NCBI GenBank assembly: GCA_002368355.1
Contig: AP018281.1
Coordinates: 1,240,001 to 1,304,000, forward strand
From: Chondrocystis sp. NIES-4102
GTDB taxonomy: Bacteria > Cyanobacteriota > Cyanobacteriia > Cyanobacteriales > Xenococcaceae
DNA length: 64,000 bases
Direction: 5' to 3'
Part shown: positions 8,815-19,094 of the stretch, piece by piece
Numbering within the stretch: the stretch's first letter is position 1
Layout: every line of letters starts with the position of its first letter
Translations under genes and position numbers: made by a program
The notes under the pieces: generated by a model
What the model saw: the letters and a program-made list of their open reading frames with translations, nothing else
Told to the model about the DNA's origin: nothing
Database searches by the model: none

Positions 8815-10371
8815 TTAAACAGCAATTTCATTATTAACTTCAATCAAATCTTTAATGGCTAGCTGTTCTATAATAGCGAAAAGATCATTGAGACATATCT
8901 CTGGTGTAACGGCATATTCTTGTACAATAGATTCACAAAGATATCCAATAGTTTGGGGTTTTTGTATTAAATTCCAAATAAATATGCCAACTTCATTTAA
9001 GGTGTAATACGACCCAGTTTGAACATGGAACAAAATTGCCTCATCTTCATTAGCAATTGGCGATAAGACTTGCTCTTTTATTGCACATATATTAGAAGAT
9101 AAAGAAAAACCAGGTTTTATAAAATCTGCAATCGGTGCTAAATTAGGTGATTGATTAGGATTGAGATCACGATCTGTACGTATCCATGCTTGTTGAGGTT
9201 TAATCAAAAAAGCAAAGTATATAGGGAGTTTCCAGAGAAGATAGAAAGGTATACTTAATAGATTAATTAAAGCAATATCTTGACGAGCAAATTTAAACCA
9301 AGAACCAATAACCGCCAAAAAGATCATTAACCCTGTAATTATAGACAAAATACTAATAGTCCAGTATTGTTGCCAAAAGCCGATAAATAAACCAGCAACA
9401 AGAGTAATTAACCAAGCTATTGACAATAAAGATAAAGGAGGAATACACAAATCAAAAGCGATCGCTAGTAATTCAAAGCGTCTTTGTATGATGGCAGCTT
9501 TAATAAGTCTGGGAACTTGAGTTTTTAAAGTTTGCAAGTGTCCATGTATCCACCTAACTTTCTGACTCTTTGCTGCTTGTTCTTTCTGTGGTAAAAATCC
9601 TGTAACTTTACCTTGGGGACAAAATAAAGGATTATTGCCAGCGATCGCGAGATCTATTCCTAACTGCATATCTTCCACAATATTATTAGTAGCTAAAGGT
9701 GCTTGACTAATCACAGACCAGGGAAAAGCTGTTCCCATCGTTAATAAACAAGGTAATCCTAACCAATGTAATCCTGTTGGACGCACAAGGTTTTTAACCG
9801 TAAATGCTAGTGCAGAAATAACGCTTTTAGGATTAGCTTTAGCTGGTTGATGCAGAATATTAATTGGCTGAACAGGACGACCTGAAATTTTGGCCAATTT
9901 CGCCAGTTCATCGATTGTACCTGGATGTACATAACAGTCGGCATCAAATACTATGACTACCTCTGGTGGGTTAGGCGCAAGAAATCTTAATCCATAATCT
10001 AGGGCATATCCTTTACCTTTTTCTTGATTATTAAATCTTTCAAGCACCGTTACCTCAAATTGACGACATATGTCTGCGGTGCGATCGCTACAGTTATCAG
10101 CAATTACTATTAATTGATCTTGACTAGTTAACTGCGGTAGTAACGTTTTTAAAGTTTGGGCAATTCCGACAGCTTCATTATGGGCAGGAACTAAAATACC
10201 AACACTAGGTCGAGGCTCATTACTATTAGAATATTTATTCTTACTTCTTGCTGGTAAAAGTGCTGCTATACACTCAGCAAATAGTATGATAACCAAAAAT
10301 AATAATACTGAAGTTATTAGTAGAAATACTATTTTATTAAAAACCGTAAATATAGTCAGAATTGCATCCAT
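8815..10371 (-). CDS. Processive GT2 glycosyltransferase fused to a PqqD/RRE-like domain
   Basis: Membrane glycosyltransferase of the cellulose/hyaluronan synthase type (518 residues). An N-terminal helix (13-33) is followed by a GT-A fold with VPAHNE (61-66), FDAD (142-145, metal/donor site), VED (232-234, acceptor base) and QKVRW (270-274, a QxxRW signature). Helices follow at about 305-330, 338-357 and 368-390. Residues 437-513 form an unexpected extra domain: EAILFHVQTGSYYTLNEVG, then IWNL, a helix, and a final LIEV. This is the PqqD pattern, the fold used as a RiPP recognition element. A small peptide gene with a matching leader motif lies 57 bp downstream. Sugar and acceptor are unknown. 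Confidence 0.88.
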   Translation of the reverse strand: MDAILTIFTVFNKIVFLLITSVLLFLVIILFAECIAALLPARSKNKYSNSNEPRPSVGILVPAHNEAVGIAQTLKTLLPQLTSQDQLIVIADNCSDRTADICRQFEVTVLERFNNQEKGKGYALDYGLRFLAPNPPEVVIVFDADCYVHPGTIDELAKLAKISGRPVQPINILHQPAKANPKSVISALAFTVKNLVRPTGLHWLGLPCLLTMGTAFPWSVISQAPLATNNIVEDMQLGIDLAIAGNNPLFCPQGKVTGFLPQKEQAAKSQKVRWIHGHLQTLKTQVPRLIKAAIIQRRFELLAIAFDLCIPPLSLLSIAWLITLVAGLFIGFWQQYWTISILSIITGLMIFLAVIGSWFKFARQDIALINLLSIPFYLLWKLPIYFAFLIKPQQAWIRTDRDLNPNQSPNLAPIADFIKPGFSLSSNICAIKEQVLSPIANEDEAILFHVQTGSYYTLNEVGIFIWNLIQKPQTIGYLCESIVQEYAVTPEICLNDLFAIIEQLAIKDLIEVNNEIAV

Positions 10372-11168
10372 GATCTATGTTTTGCTAAATGATTTGATGT
10401 TCAAGGTTAAAAATTATGATCTTGTGTTTATATGAAATTTAATGAGATTATCATAGACACTCAAAGAATTTACCTATAACAAGTCATTAATTATTCAAGT
10501 TAACTATAATTAGAAATTATAAATAAGCAATTTCTAGTAATAATTATCTAATTTTGAGTTGGTAAATCTGACGCAGGAATATTTTTGATCTACTCGAAAT
10601 ATACAAGAGATTAAGTAACTGATTCAATCTCATGATTTTTTACCCGTAAGCTTTAGGAGTAATCACTGTAGATTTGAAAGAAGATAATGATTAGAGCTTA
10701 TCTCCAGTTATAACTTAAATGACAGTAATATTAATAAAGTTTTTGTGAACAAACATTGTTCCTAATTAAAAATTGTATGAATTAATCACAAAGGCTCAAT
10801 TTATAATTCACATTTCAATAACACATAAATCTATAAAGTCGGTGACTCTAAGTAAAAAGAAGCAAAAAAAACGCCTCTATTAAATATTGAAGTATTGATA
10901 AAGAAAGACGAAATTAGTAAAAATAGGCTTGCTGTATATCAAGAGCAGATGTTATCAATGATCTATGAGAGTTATTAGGTAAATACACAAAAATCAATAG
11001 TTAAATATTCACAGTTTCTTTATTGAATAAAAAGTATCTTATATAACTCTTAACTATTAAATCCTGCTGTTATCTTTCCCTATAAAAAGCAAATTAAATG
11101 CTTACTTAAAGCAATTTGTTGATCCATAAAATACAAAATAATCAATAACACCAAGTGATTTGTTAATT
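10372..11168. other. Divergent AT-rich spacer, no gene seen
   Basis: About 800 bp between the divergent GT2-PqqD and GT4 genes. Only very short open frames occur and none has a ribosome binding site worth naming. Promoters for both directions of the polysaccharide locus should lie here. Confidence 0.5.
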
Positions 11169-12449
11169 ATGAAAATTGCTTATCTAGTTAATCAATATCC
11201 AGCTATTAGCCATAGTTTTATTAGAAGAGAAATTATCGCCTTAGAAACATTTGGTATCAAGGTAGAACGTTTCTCGATACGTAATACATCAGAACTAGTG
11301 GATCAAGCAGATAAATTAGAATGTAATAAAACTCGATTCATTTTAAAAGCTGGAAGCAAAAGTCTATTATCAAATTTACTAATAACCGCAATTACTAGAC
11401 CGCGCCGTTTTTGGCAGACTTTGAAGCTGACACATAAAATTGGTTGGGGTCAGGATAGAGGTTTTTTAATCCATCTAGCTTATTTAGCCGAAGCTTGCCT
11501 ACTCTTGCGTTGGACTAAAGAGGCAGATATTGCTCATATTCATGCTCATTTTGCTTTCAATCCCACCACAGTAGCCATGCTATGTCATACATTAGGAGGC
11601 CCTACTTACAGTTTTACAGTACATGGCCCAGAAAGTATAGATAGAGCAATTATTTTAGCTTTAGGAGAAAAAATCAAGCGAGCTACTTTTGTTGCAGCAA
11701 TTAGTTCCTATTGCCAAAGTCAACTTTATCGCTGGTGCGATCGCGCTGATTGGTCTAAAATCCAGATAATTCACTGTGGTTTAGATCAACCATTTTTTGC
11801 CGATCCTCCTACACCTGTTCCCCAAAATTCTAGATTCGTCTGTGTAGCAAGACTGAGTGAACAGAAAGGTCATTTCGTGCTTCTAGCAGCAGCTAGTCAA
11901 TTAGCGCAAGCAGGATGGCAATTTAAATTAAATCTAGTAGGCGACGGGCCCCTTAGACCTCAAATTGAGGCAATGATTGTTGAGTATGGATTACAAAAAT
12001 ACGTTGAACTGACTGGTTGGCTAAGTAATTCTCAAGTTCGACAGCAAATTATCGATGCTCAAATCATGGTTTTACCAAGTTTTGCTGAAGGCTTACCAGT
12101 AGTAATTATGGAAGCTTTAGCTTTGGGTCGTCCAGTGATCAGCACCTATATTGCTGGCATTCCTGAATTATTAGAGAACGATGTTTGTGGGTGGTTAGTA
12201 CCCTCTGGTTCGGTTGCAGCTTTAACTAACGCTATGCGTCGTGCTTTAGAGTTATCACCACAACAGCTTGAACAGATGAGTGAAATAGGAGTAGAGAGAG
12301 TCAAGCAACAACACAACGTCCTGATAGAAGCCCAAAAGCTCGCCAATCTTTTCCAACAAACTGCCGAAGGATCTGTGGTTCAAGCAGCTATACCGATGTT
12401 CAATCCCAATAATCAGGCAAAGACTATTTATATAGCTAGTGAGAGTTAA
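11169..12449 (+). CDS. GT4 family glycosyltransferase
   Basis: GT-B-fold enzyme adding a sugar to the lipid-linked repeat unit at the cytoplasmic membrane face. The N-terminal domain begins MKIAYLVNQYPAISHSFI, typical of GT4 enzymes of exopolysaccharide loci. The C-terminal domain has FVCVARLSEQKGH and the nucleotide-sugar EX7E motif in EGLPVVIMEALALGRPV. The ATG at 11169 is preferred over an in-frame TTG nine bases earlier. The next gene starts 7 bp after the stop, so the two form an operon. The sugar cannot be deduced. Confidence 0.92.
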   Translation: MKIAYLVNQYPAISHSFIRREIIALETFGIKVERFSIRNTSELVDQADKLECNKTRFILKAGSKSLLSNLLITAITRPRRFWQTLKLTHKIGWGQDRGFLIHLAYLAEACLLLRWTKEADIAHIHAHFAFNPTTVAMLCHTLGGPTYSFTVHGPESIDRAIILALGEKIKRATFVAAISSYCQSQLYRWCDRADWSKIQIIHCGLDQPFFADPPTPVPQNSRFVCVARLSEQKGHFVLLAAASQLAQAGWQFKLNLVGDGPLRPQIEAMIVEYGLQKYVELTGWLSNSQVRQQIIDAQIMVLPSFAEGLPVVIMEALALGRPVISTYIAGIPELLENDVCGWLVPSGSVAALTNAMRRALELSPQQLEQMSEIGVERVKQQHNVLIEAQKLANLFQQTAEGSVVQAAIPMFNPNNQAKTIYIASES

Positions 12450-12456
12450 TAATTAT

Positions 12457-13803
12457 ATGACATCAGCTTCTGTCCACAAACAAGCTATCAACGGTACGAT
12501 CTGGACTATGGCTGGATATGGGATGAGCCAAGCCTTAAGACTGGGTAGCAATCTGATTTTAACTCGCCTTTTAGTTCCAGAACTTTTTGGACTAATGGCT
12601 TTAGTAAATGTATTTATCATCGGTTTAACTTTATTTTCCGACATTGGTATCCGTCCTAGTATTATTCAAAATAAGCGGGGAGACGAACCGATTTTTCTCA
12701 ATACTGCCTGGACAATACAGATAATTCGCAGTGTTGGTATTTGGCTTGGATGCCTACTTATTGCTTTTCCAGTGGCAAAATTCTACGGTGAACCTAGATT
12801 GACTTGGTTAATTCCTATAGTTGGGTTTAATACTGTTATTTTAGGTTTTAGTTCTACTAGCCTGGCTAGTTTAAGTCGCCATTTAGAAATTGGTAAACTT
12901 ACCATTTTTGAAATTATCACTCAGTCTATTTCTTTAGTGGTAGTGCTTGTCTGGTCATGGTTTAACCCCACAATTTGGGCGTTAGTGGTAGGTAATCTAG
13001 TTTCAGCACTTAGTATTGTGGCATTGAGTCATCGTCTTAATACAGGAGAACCTAATACTTTTGCTTGGAATAAAGAAGTAATTAAAGAAATTACAACCTA
13101 TGGTAGATGGATTATGGTTTCCACAGCCATGACATTCTTATCCTCTCAAACAGACCGTTTAATCTTAGGCAAGATGTTGACTTTGGAGATGTTGGGGATC
13201 TACACGATCGCTTTTACTATTTCGGAAATTCCTAGACAAATAGTTATTAAGATAGGTTCTGCGGTAATTTTTCCCATCATTTCTCGACAGATAGATTGCC
13301 CACGTCCAGAATTACGAAGCAAGATTAAGAAGCAACGTTGGCGACTGCTGCTAGTTTTGGCATTGATTATGGTAGTGATTGTCAGCTTTGGGGATCTATT
13401 AATCTCAAAATTATACGATGAAAGATATCTAGCAGCTACCTGGATGCTACCTATTCTGGCGATCGGAATTTGGCCTATTGTCCTTTCAGAAACCTTGGGT
13501 CGTTGTCTTCATGGTTTAGGGAAACCGCAATACGCAGCTTGGGGATCTTTTTGTCGCTTTTTGTTTATTGCCATTGGTTTGCCCCTAGGATTTTCTCAAA
13601 TGGGTATTTTAGGAGCATTAATTGTAATTTCCCTTAATGATATTCCCACTTATTTAATTGTTAGTTATGGTTTGTGGCGAGAAAAACTACTTTGTCTCCA
13701 ACAGGATTTTATAGCAACATCTGTATTTTTGGGATTGGTGATTATGATGTTTTTAGTTCGCTCTCTTATCGGTATAGACCTCCCTATTATCGATATTACT
13801 TAA
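12457..13803 (+). CDS. Polysaccharide flippase, Wzx type
   Basis: Multi-pass membrane protein of the MOP flippase superfamily (448 residues from this ATG). It would move lipid-linked repeat units across the inner membrane. The start fits the family, with a helix rich in small residues (INGTIWTMAGYG), then the ILTRLLVPELFGLMALV stretch typical of polysaccharide transporters. About 12 to 14 hydrophobic segments run to the end. A GTG at 12439 overlapping the GT4 gene is in frame, but the ATG 7 bp after that gene is the simpler start. Its partner is the Wzy-like gene at 14510. Confidence 0.92.
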   Translation: MTSASVHKQAINGTIWTMAGYGMSQALRLGSNLILTRLLVPELFGLMALVNVFIIGLTLFSDIGIRPSIIQNKRGDEPIFLNTAWTIQIIRSVGIWLGCLLIAFPVAKFYGEPRLTWLIPIVGFNTVILGFSSTSLASLSRHLEIGKLTIFEIITQSISLVVVLVWSWFNPTIWALVVGNLVSALSIVALSHRLNTGEPNTFAWNKEVIKEITTYGRWIMVSTAMTFLSSQTDRLILGKMLTLEMLGIYTIAFTISEIPRQIVIKIGSAVIFPIISRQIDCPRPELRSKIKKQRWRLLLVLALIMVVIVSFGDLLISKLYDERYLAATWMLPILAIGIWPIVLSETLGRCLHGLGKPQYAAWGSFCRFLFIAIGLPLGFSQMGILGALIVISLNDIPTYLIVSYGLWREKLLCLQQDFIATSVFLGLVIMMFLVRSLIGIDLPIIDIT

Positions 13804-14509
13804 TTGAAGAAATATAAAAATTATCTTTATGTCGTCATCCGCAAATTTATATGTGTACACCAAAAGAATCAGACTCTTCCTAATATCAAACTAATATATG
13901 TTATGCGTAAATCCGTTGAGCGTAGCTATTTATAAACCTAAAAAAATAATAGGAATAAATCGAGAAACAAAGTACGGCTTTCTAAAAAAAAAATTACTAA
14001 AAATCTATTTTCTAATTTGTATGTTTAGCTCATTAAGTATTTACCATTAATCTTAACCAAATCTTTAATCAACCCAGGTTTTAAAATGTTATAAAAGAAT
14101 ATATATCAGCCTTGGGTAATCTAATTAAATTTATAATTTTTAGTTATGTATTGAAGATATAAGACGATATTGCTATTAAAAGCAAAGAGCGATAATCCCG
14201 TACAAATATACATTATATGGTGGCTAGTTAAATACCTCAAAAAACTCAAGCAATATATTCTTTAAATATTTTGATTTCTTTTTAATCGTAAATATTACGG
14301 AAACAATAGCAAAATGATTATTATTATTTAATAGTAAAAATCATGCTTGAAATTACAAACAAGGCAAAGATTAATTTAAGTATAAGTTTACATTAAGAAG
14401 CAAAAAATATTATATAAAAACTTATTATTACGATAATCCTAAATATTTAAAAAAATCTAACTTTACAACTAAGTAACCATTTAAAAAAATTCTATTACCG
14501 AGAAAGTGT
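13804..14509. other. AT-rich spacer between flippase and polymerase
   Basis: About 700 bp, very AT-rich, with several A/T runs. No ORF above about 20 codons with a plausible start, no RNA gene and no convincing terminator were seen. It probably holds the promoter of the polymerase-sulfotransferase run. Confidence 0.5.
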
Positions 14510-15907
14510 ATGAGTCTTCAAGCACAATTTGTAATCATTGCCTGGATACCCTTGGTTTTTTATATATTTAAAATTTATCCCCCTTCTAAGGCAGTATTGA
14601 TTAGTTTTATTTTAGGTTGGTTATTCTTACCTCAAGGAGTAGAATTTTCTTTACCTCTAATTCCAAACTACAATAAATTATCTGCCATCAGTTACCCCAT
14701 TTTACTTGCCAGCTTTTTATTTGATAATCAACGTTTTCGGTCTTTTAAATTCGGTTGGTTAGATTTACCAATGACAATATGGTGTATTTGCCCTTTGGCT
14801 TCTTCACTTAGTAATGAATTAGGTATATATGATGGTTTAGTTGCATCTTTAACGGTAACTGTCATCTATGGCGTTCCTTTTTTCATTGGTAGGATGTATT
14901 TCAATACATTGACAGGAATGCGTCAGTTAGCGATAGGGATTTTCCTAGGTGGCTTGGTTTATGTACCCTTATGCTTATTAGAAATTGCCATTAGCCCTCA
15001 ACTACATCGCCTAGTTTATGGTTATCACGGTAATAAAGATTTTGTTCAATCATTACGATACGGTGGCTATCGACCTACTGTATTTATGCAGCATGGTTTG
15101 AGTGTGGGTATGTGGATGATGGCTGCTACATTGATCGCTATCTGGTTATGGCAAGCTAAAGTCATTAATAATCTTGCAGGTTTACCTGTTGTCTGGTTTG
15201 TACCTATTTTATTAATCACATTTGTCTTACTTAAGTCCACTGGTGCATATATCTACTTAATTTACGGAGTAGTTATTTTGATCACTGCCAAATGGTTGCG
15301 AACAAGTCTACCTTTATTAGTCTTGATCACTATGATTTCTGCTTACATATTAATGGGAGCAACTGGTATTTTCACAGCAGAACAGTCAAACAAGATCGTT
15401 ACAGTTGCTAAAGACATCGCAGGAGAAGATAGAGGGGCATCTTTAGAATTTAGATTAGATAACGAAGAGCTTCTAGGGGAAAAAGCTAGACAGAAGATGA
15501 TTTTTGGGTGGGGAGGATGGAATCGTAACCGAGTTTTTGACTATAACTACGAAGGAGATCTTGTAGATACCACAATTACAGATAGCCTCTGGATTTTAGC
15601 TTTTGGTATGAATGGCTTGGTTGGGTTAATCGCAATTTTCAGTGCTTCATTATTGCCAGCATTAACTTTCTTTACCTCATGTTATCCGTCCCCTTATTGG
15701 TTTCATCCCAAAGTAGCACCAGCAGCAATGCTAGCTAGCACCACAACTTTATATATGCTCGACTGTACTTTAAATAATCTACCAAACCCCATATTTACAT
15801 TGGCATCGGGAGGTATAGCAGGATTAGTGTTGAGACAGTCTTATCTAAAACATTCAAACAATCAACGATTACCAATCACAAGTCAAGTTCGTAATATTCA
15901 AACATAG
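14510..15907 (+). CDS. O-antigen ligase/polymerase-like membrane protein (Wzy-like)
   Basis: A 465-residue protein with about ten or more hydrophobic segments and a larger hydrophilic loop around residues 295-355. That loop contains an Arg/Glu-rich part and a GWGGWNRNRVFDYN stretch. This topology and the loop with W-G-R motifs match Wzy polymerases and WaaL-type ligases, which share one fold and are hard to separate by eye. In this locus, next to Wzx and a Wzc-like protein, polymerisation of repeat units in the periplasm is the natural role. Sulfotransferases follow downstream. Confidence 0.8.
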   Translation: MSLQAQFVIIAWIPLVFYIFKIYPPSKAVLISFILGWLFLPQGVEFSLPLIPNYNKLSAISYPILLASFLFDNQRFRSFKFGWLDLPMTIWCICPLASSLSNELGIYDGLVASLTVTVIYGVPFFIGRMYFNTLTGMRQLAIGIFLGGLVYVPLCLLEIAISPQLHRLVYGYHGNKDFVQSLRYGGYRPTVFMQHGLSVGMWMMAATLIAIWLWQAKVINNLAGLPVVWFVPILLITFVLLKSTGAYIYLIYGVVILITAKWLRTSLPLLVLITMISAYILMGATGIFTAEQSNKIVTVAKDIAGEDRGASLEFRLDNEELLGEKARQKMIFGWGGWNRNRVFDYNYEGDLVDTTITDSLWILAFGMNGLVGLIAIFSASLLPALTFFTSCYPSPYWFHPKVAPAAMLASTTTLYMLDCTLNNLPNPIFTLASGGIAGLVLRQSYLKHSNNQRLPITSQVRNIQT

Positions 15908-16022
15908 CAAGTTCGACTTTGGATAATGAGCAATAAAAAAGTTTTTCTTCTAATTAATCCCATCTAAAGATATTTACTCAACTCAATTTATAAAAATTAC
16001 TGTTGTCAAATCTCAAATAACT

Positions 16023-16982
16023 ATGAATACTCAAGATACTTTTATTAAACAACCGATTTTTTTAGTAGGTGCAGAACGTTCAGGTACAACACTCCTAAGA
16101 CTAATGTTAGATAATCATCCTAATTTAGCTTGGTGCTATGAATTTGAGTATGCAGTTGACTTAATCCCAGATGACAACAATTGTTGGCCAGAATTGGGGC
16201 AATATTATCAATGGCTAGAAACTCATCGAACTTTTCAATCGACTGGTTTTACTATAGATTCGACTTTAGATTATCCATCATTGATTAACAGTTTTTTGTT
16301 GCAAAAACAAGATAAAGCAAAAAAATTACTAGTGGGAGCAACTGTTCACCGTCATTTCCATAGATTATTAAGAATATGGCCCGATGCCCGCTTTATTCAT
16401 ATTATTCGTGATGGTCGAGATGTAGCTCGCTCGTGTATTGGTATGGGCTGGACTGGAAATGTCTGGACAGGAATAGAACAGTGGTTAGAAGCTGAAACTC
16501 TATGGAATGAATTAGAAAAGCAATTACCTCCTAATCAAAGAATGAATTTGACTTATGAAGAATTAATTTTAGATCCAGTTAAAACCTTGAAGCAAATATG
16601 TAATTTCATTGGTATTGAGTATGACGAGGCAATGCTTAGTTATCCACAAACTACTACCTATAGTCTTCCTGATCCTAAAATGATCGAACAATGGAAACGT
16701 AAAATGTCTAAGCATGATGTTCAGTTGGTTGAGTCTCGAATCGCTAGTATACTTGTGGAGCGTGGGTATAAATTGAGTGGATTACCCCCATTGAAGGTTA
16801 ATTTCCTCATGAGGCAAAAAATTAAATTACAAGATTGGTGGTATCGTATTCAATTTCGCATCAATTTATATAGTTTTCCTTTATTTTTATCAGATTTTTT
16901 TGCCCGACACCTAAGACTTTATCAGTGGCAAAAGTCAATTAAATTAAAACTCAATGCGATCGAAAATGCGCAGCTTAAATAA
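16023..16982 (+). CDS. Sulfotransferase, first of a tandem pair
   Basis: PAPS-dependent sulfotransferase (319 residues, cytoplasmic). The 5'-phosphosulfate loop is GAERSGTTLLR (residues 16-26). The 3'-phosphate motif is FIHIIRDGRDVARSCI, about residues 130-145. Its closest relative here is the next gene, of identical length and alignable end to end, with shared blocks such as TYSLPDP and a GYKLSG near the C-terminus. Placement between a polymerase and glycosyltransferases suggests sulfation of the exopolysaccharide. Sulfation of a lipid or small molecule cannot be excluded. Confidence 0.9.
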   Translation: MNTQDTFIKQPIFLVGAERSGTTLLRLMLDNHPNLAWCYEFEYAVDLIPDDNNCWPELGQYYQWLETHRTFQSTGFTIDSTLDYPSLINSFLLQKQDKAKKLLVGATVHRHFHRLLRIWPDARFIHIIRDGRDVARSCIGMGWTGNVWTGIEQWLEAETLWNELEKQLPPNQRMNLTYEELILDPVKTLKQICNFIGIEYDEAMLSYPQTTTYSLPDPKMIEQWKRKMSKHDVQLVESRIASILVERGYKLSGLPPLKVNFLMRQKIKLQDWWYRIQFRINLYSFPLFLSDFFARHLRLYQWQKSIKLKLNAIENAQLK

Positions 16983-17013
16983 CACAATATAACTTCTTAT
17001 TAATTTAAATTTT

Positions 17014-17973
17014 ATGCCAACAAACACTTCTACAATTGAACAACCAATTTTTATTATCGCGTCAGGGCGATCGGGGTCAACTCATTTAAGGTTAATGTTA
17101 GATAATCATTCCCAATTAACTTGTTTAGATGAAATTGACTATACTGTGCAACTAATTTCAGATACTGGAGAATTCCCTCAACTAGAACAATATTATGATT
17201 GGTTAGAGAGCGATCGCATATTTGCTGAGAGAAATTTAACTATTGATCGTAATTTAGATTATCCTCAATTAGTCAAAAGTTTTTTAGCACAAGAATCCCA
17301 GCGATATGGCAAAACTTTTTTATGTGCAGTCAGTCATAAAAATTTTGATAAACTCTTAAAAATTTGGCCTAACGCTCTTTTCATCCATTTAGTTCGTGAT
17401 GGTCGAGATGTCGCTTATTCCTGTATTACTGAAATGGGGTGGTATGGAAATTTTTGGCACAGTGTTGAATATTGGGAGAAATCTGAACAACTATGGACAG
17501 AAATGGTAAAAGTTATCCCGATAAATCAAAGATTAGAAATTACTTACGAAAGTCTAATTAGTAAAACTGTAGAAACACTTACTCAAGTATGCAATTTTAT
17601 TGGTATTACTTACGAGCAGGCAATGCTTACTTACCATCAAACCAGCACCTATAGTTTACCTGATCCCAGTTTTATTGGACAGTGGCGCAGCAAAATGTCT
17701 CAACATGATATTCAGTTAGTTGAAGCTCGTATTGCAGAGATATTAATTTTACGAGGTTATAAACTCAGTGGTTTCCCACTACTCAAGGTAAATCCAATTA
17801 TGAAACAATGGTTCAGATTACAAAATTGGTGGAAGCTGATGCAGTTACGTATAGATAGATATAGTCTGCCTTTGTTTTTATCAGATTATTTATCACGCCA
17901 CTTAGGATTAAAACAGTGGCAAAAGTCTATCAGATTACAACTTCATACTATTGAAAATGCCCATCTGAAATAG
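17014..17973 (+). CDS. Sulfotransferase, second of a tandem pair
   Basis: Paralogue of the preceding gene, starting 31 bp after it and also 319 residues long. The 5'-phosphosulfate loop is ASGRSGSTHLR (residues 16-26); the RDGRDVAYSCI motif binds the 3'-phosphate. Differences cluster in the acceptor side, for example the segments after residue 37 and around 90-115. The pair may therefore sulfate different positions or sugars after a duplication. Both loops look intact, so there is no sign of decay. Confidence 0.9.
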   Translation: MPTNTSTIEQPIFIIASGRSGSTHLRLMLDNHSQLTCLDEIDYTVQLISDTGEFPQLEQYYDWLESDRIFAERNLTIDRNLDYPQLVKSFLAQESQRYGKTFLCAVSHKNFDKLLKIWPNALFIHLVRDGRDVAYSCITEMGWYGNFWHSVEYWEKSEQLWTEMVKVIPINQRLEITYESLISKTVETLTQVCNFIGITYEQAMLTYHQTSTYSLPDPSFIGQWRSKMSQHDIQLVEARIAEILILRGYKLSGFPLLKVNPIMKQWFRLQNWWKLMQLRIDRYSLPLFLSDYLSRHLGLKQWQKSIRLQLHTIENAHLK

Positions 17974-18078
17974 CAGGGTCTAGCATGAATTTAAAATAGA
18001 TAATAAATGATTATAGAAATATATATCTAGATTGATAGCGATACAAAATAGAAAAGTTAAAGATAAATACTAAACATT

Positions 18079-18963
18079 ATGAATCAAATAATCAATGAAC
18101 ATACATTTGCTATCATTACTCCTAGTTACGCTCCAGATTTCGAGCGATGCAAAATTCTTTGCTGGAGTATAGATAAGTTTATTTCTCCTAGTGTTAATCA
18201 TTATATTATTGTTGATCGCCAAGACTATCAGCTTTTTTCACAGTTGCAAGGAATAAAAAGAAAAATCATTATTAAAGAATCAATATTGCCTTGGTGGATC
18301 AAGCGAATACCTTTTTTAAATAAAAAAAATTTTTGGCTAAATTATCAAGGATTACCATTACGTGGCTGGCTAGTACAACAAATTATTAAACTCTCAGCAG
18401 CACAATATACAAGTGAAGATATTTTAGTATTTATTGATTCTGATGTGGGGTTTGTCCGTCCTTTTGACCTAAATAATTTTGTTAAACAGGATCAAGTTAG
18501 ACTATTTAAAATTGCTAATAGCAATAAAACGAAAGATTCAGATAATTGGACTAAGAATAGTAACTATTTATTAGGTTTATCAAATATCCCACATTTTCAT
18601 AATTATGTAGGTCAAATCATAACTTGGAAAAGAAATAATCTCCTAAAGTTATATGAACACATAGAAAATGCTACAGATAAAAACTGGTTGAAGGCCTTAT
18701 GTAGTTCATTACATTTGTCTGAATATCATTTATATGGAAATTTTGTTGATTACATTCTTAAAGATCAATCAGGACATTACGATGATGAATCACATATATG
18801 TCACCAGTATTGGCATACTAGTCAGATGTCTGAACAACAACTGCAAATGTTTTTTCAGCAAATTCCTCTTAGTTGCTCATCAGTCATGATATCTGCCAAA
18901 GCTGACATGAATGTATCTCAAGACAAATATATTAGCCTTTTAGAATTAGTGCCAAAGAATTAA
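18079..18963 (+). CDS. DUF6492-like putative glycosyltransferase
   Basis: A soluble 294-residue protein starting with TFAIITPSYAPDFERC, and with a VFIDSDVGFVRPFDL segment in the middle. The DSD core and the surrounding pattern are those of the DUF6492 family, which looks like a GT-A glycosyltransferase with a DxD metal site. Members are common in polysaccharide loci; no activity is established to my knowledge. It lies between sulfotransferases and a GT2 gene, so transfer of a sugar to the same polymer is the likely role. Confidence 0.75.
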   Translation: MNQIINEHTFAIITPSYAPDFERCKILCWSIDKFISPSVNHYIIVDRQDYQLFSQLQGIKRKIIIKESILPWWIKRIPFLNKKNFWLNYQGLPLRGWLVQQIIKLSAAQYTSEDILVFIDSDVGFVRPFDLNNFVKQDQVRLFKIANSNKTKDSDNWTKNSNYLLGLSNIPHFHNYVGQIITWKRNNLLKLYEHIENATDKNWLKALCSSLHLSEYHLYGNFVDYILKDQSGHYDDESHICHQYWHTSQMSEQQLQMFFQQIPLSCSSVMISAKADMNVSQDKYISLLELVPKN

Positions 18964-19094
18964 TAAATTAAAGATGCATAATTTCGTCGTGGTTACTGTA
19001 AGAAATAACTAAAAGTGAAATATTCAACAAAATTATGGGCATGATTTGAGAATAGCCACAGTTATGACGATTGTAGATAAGATTAAAATTTAAA

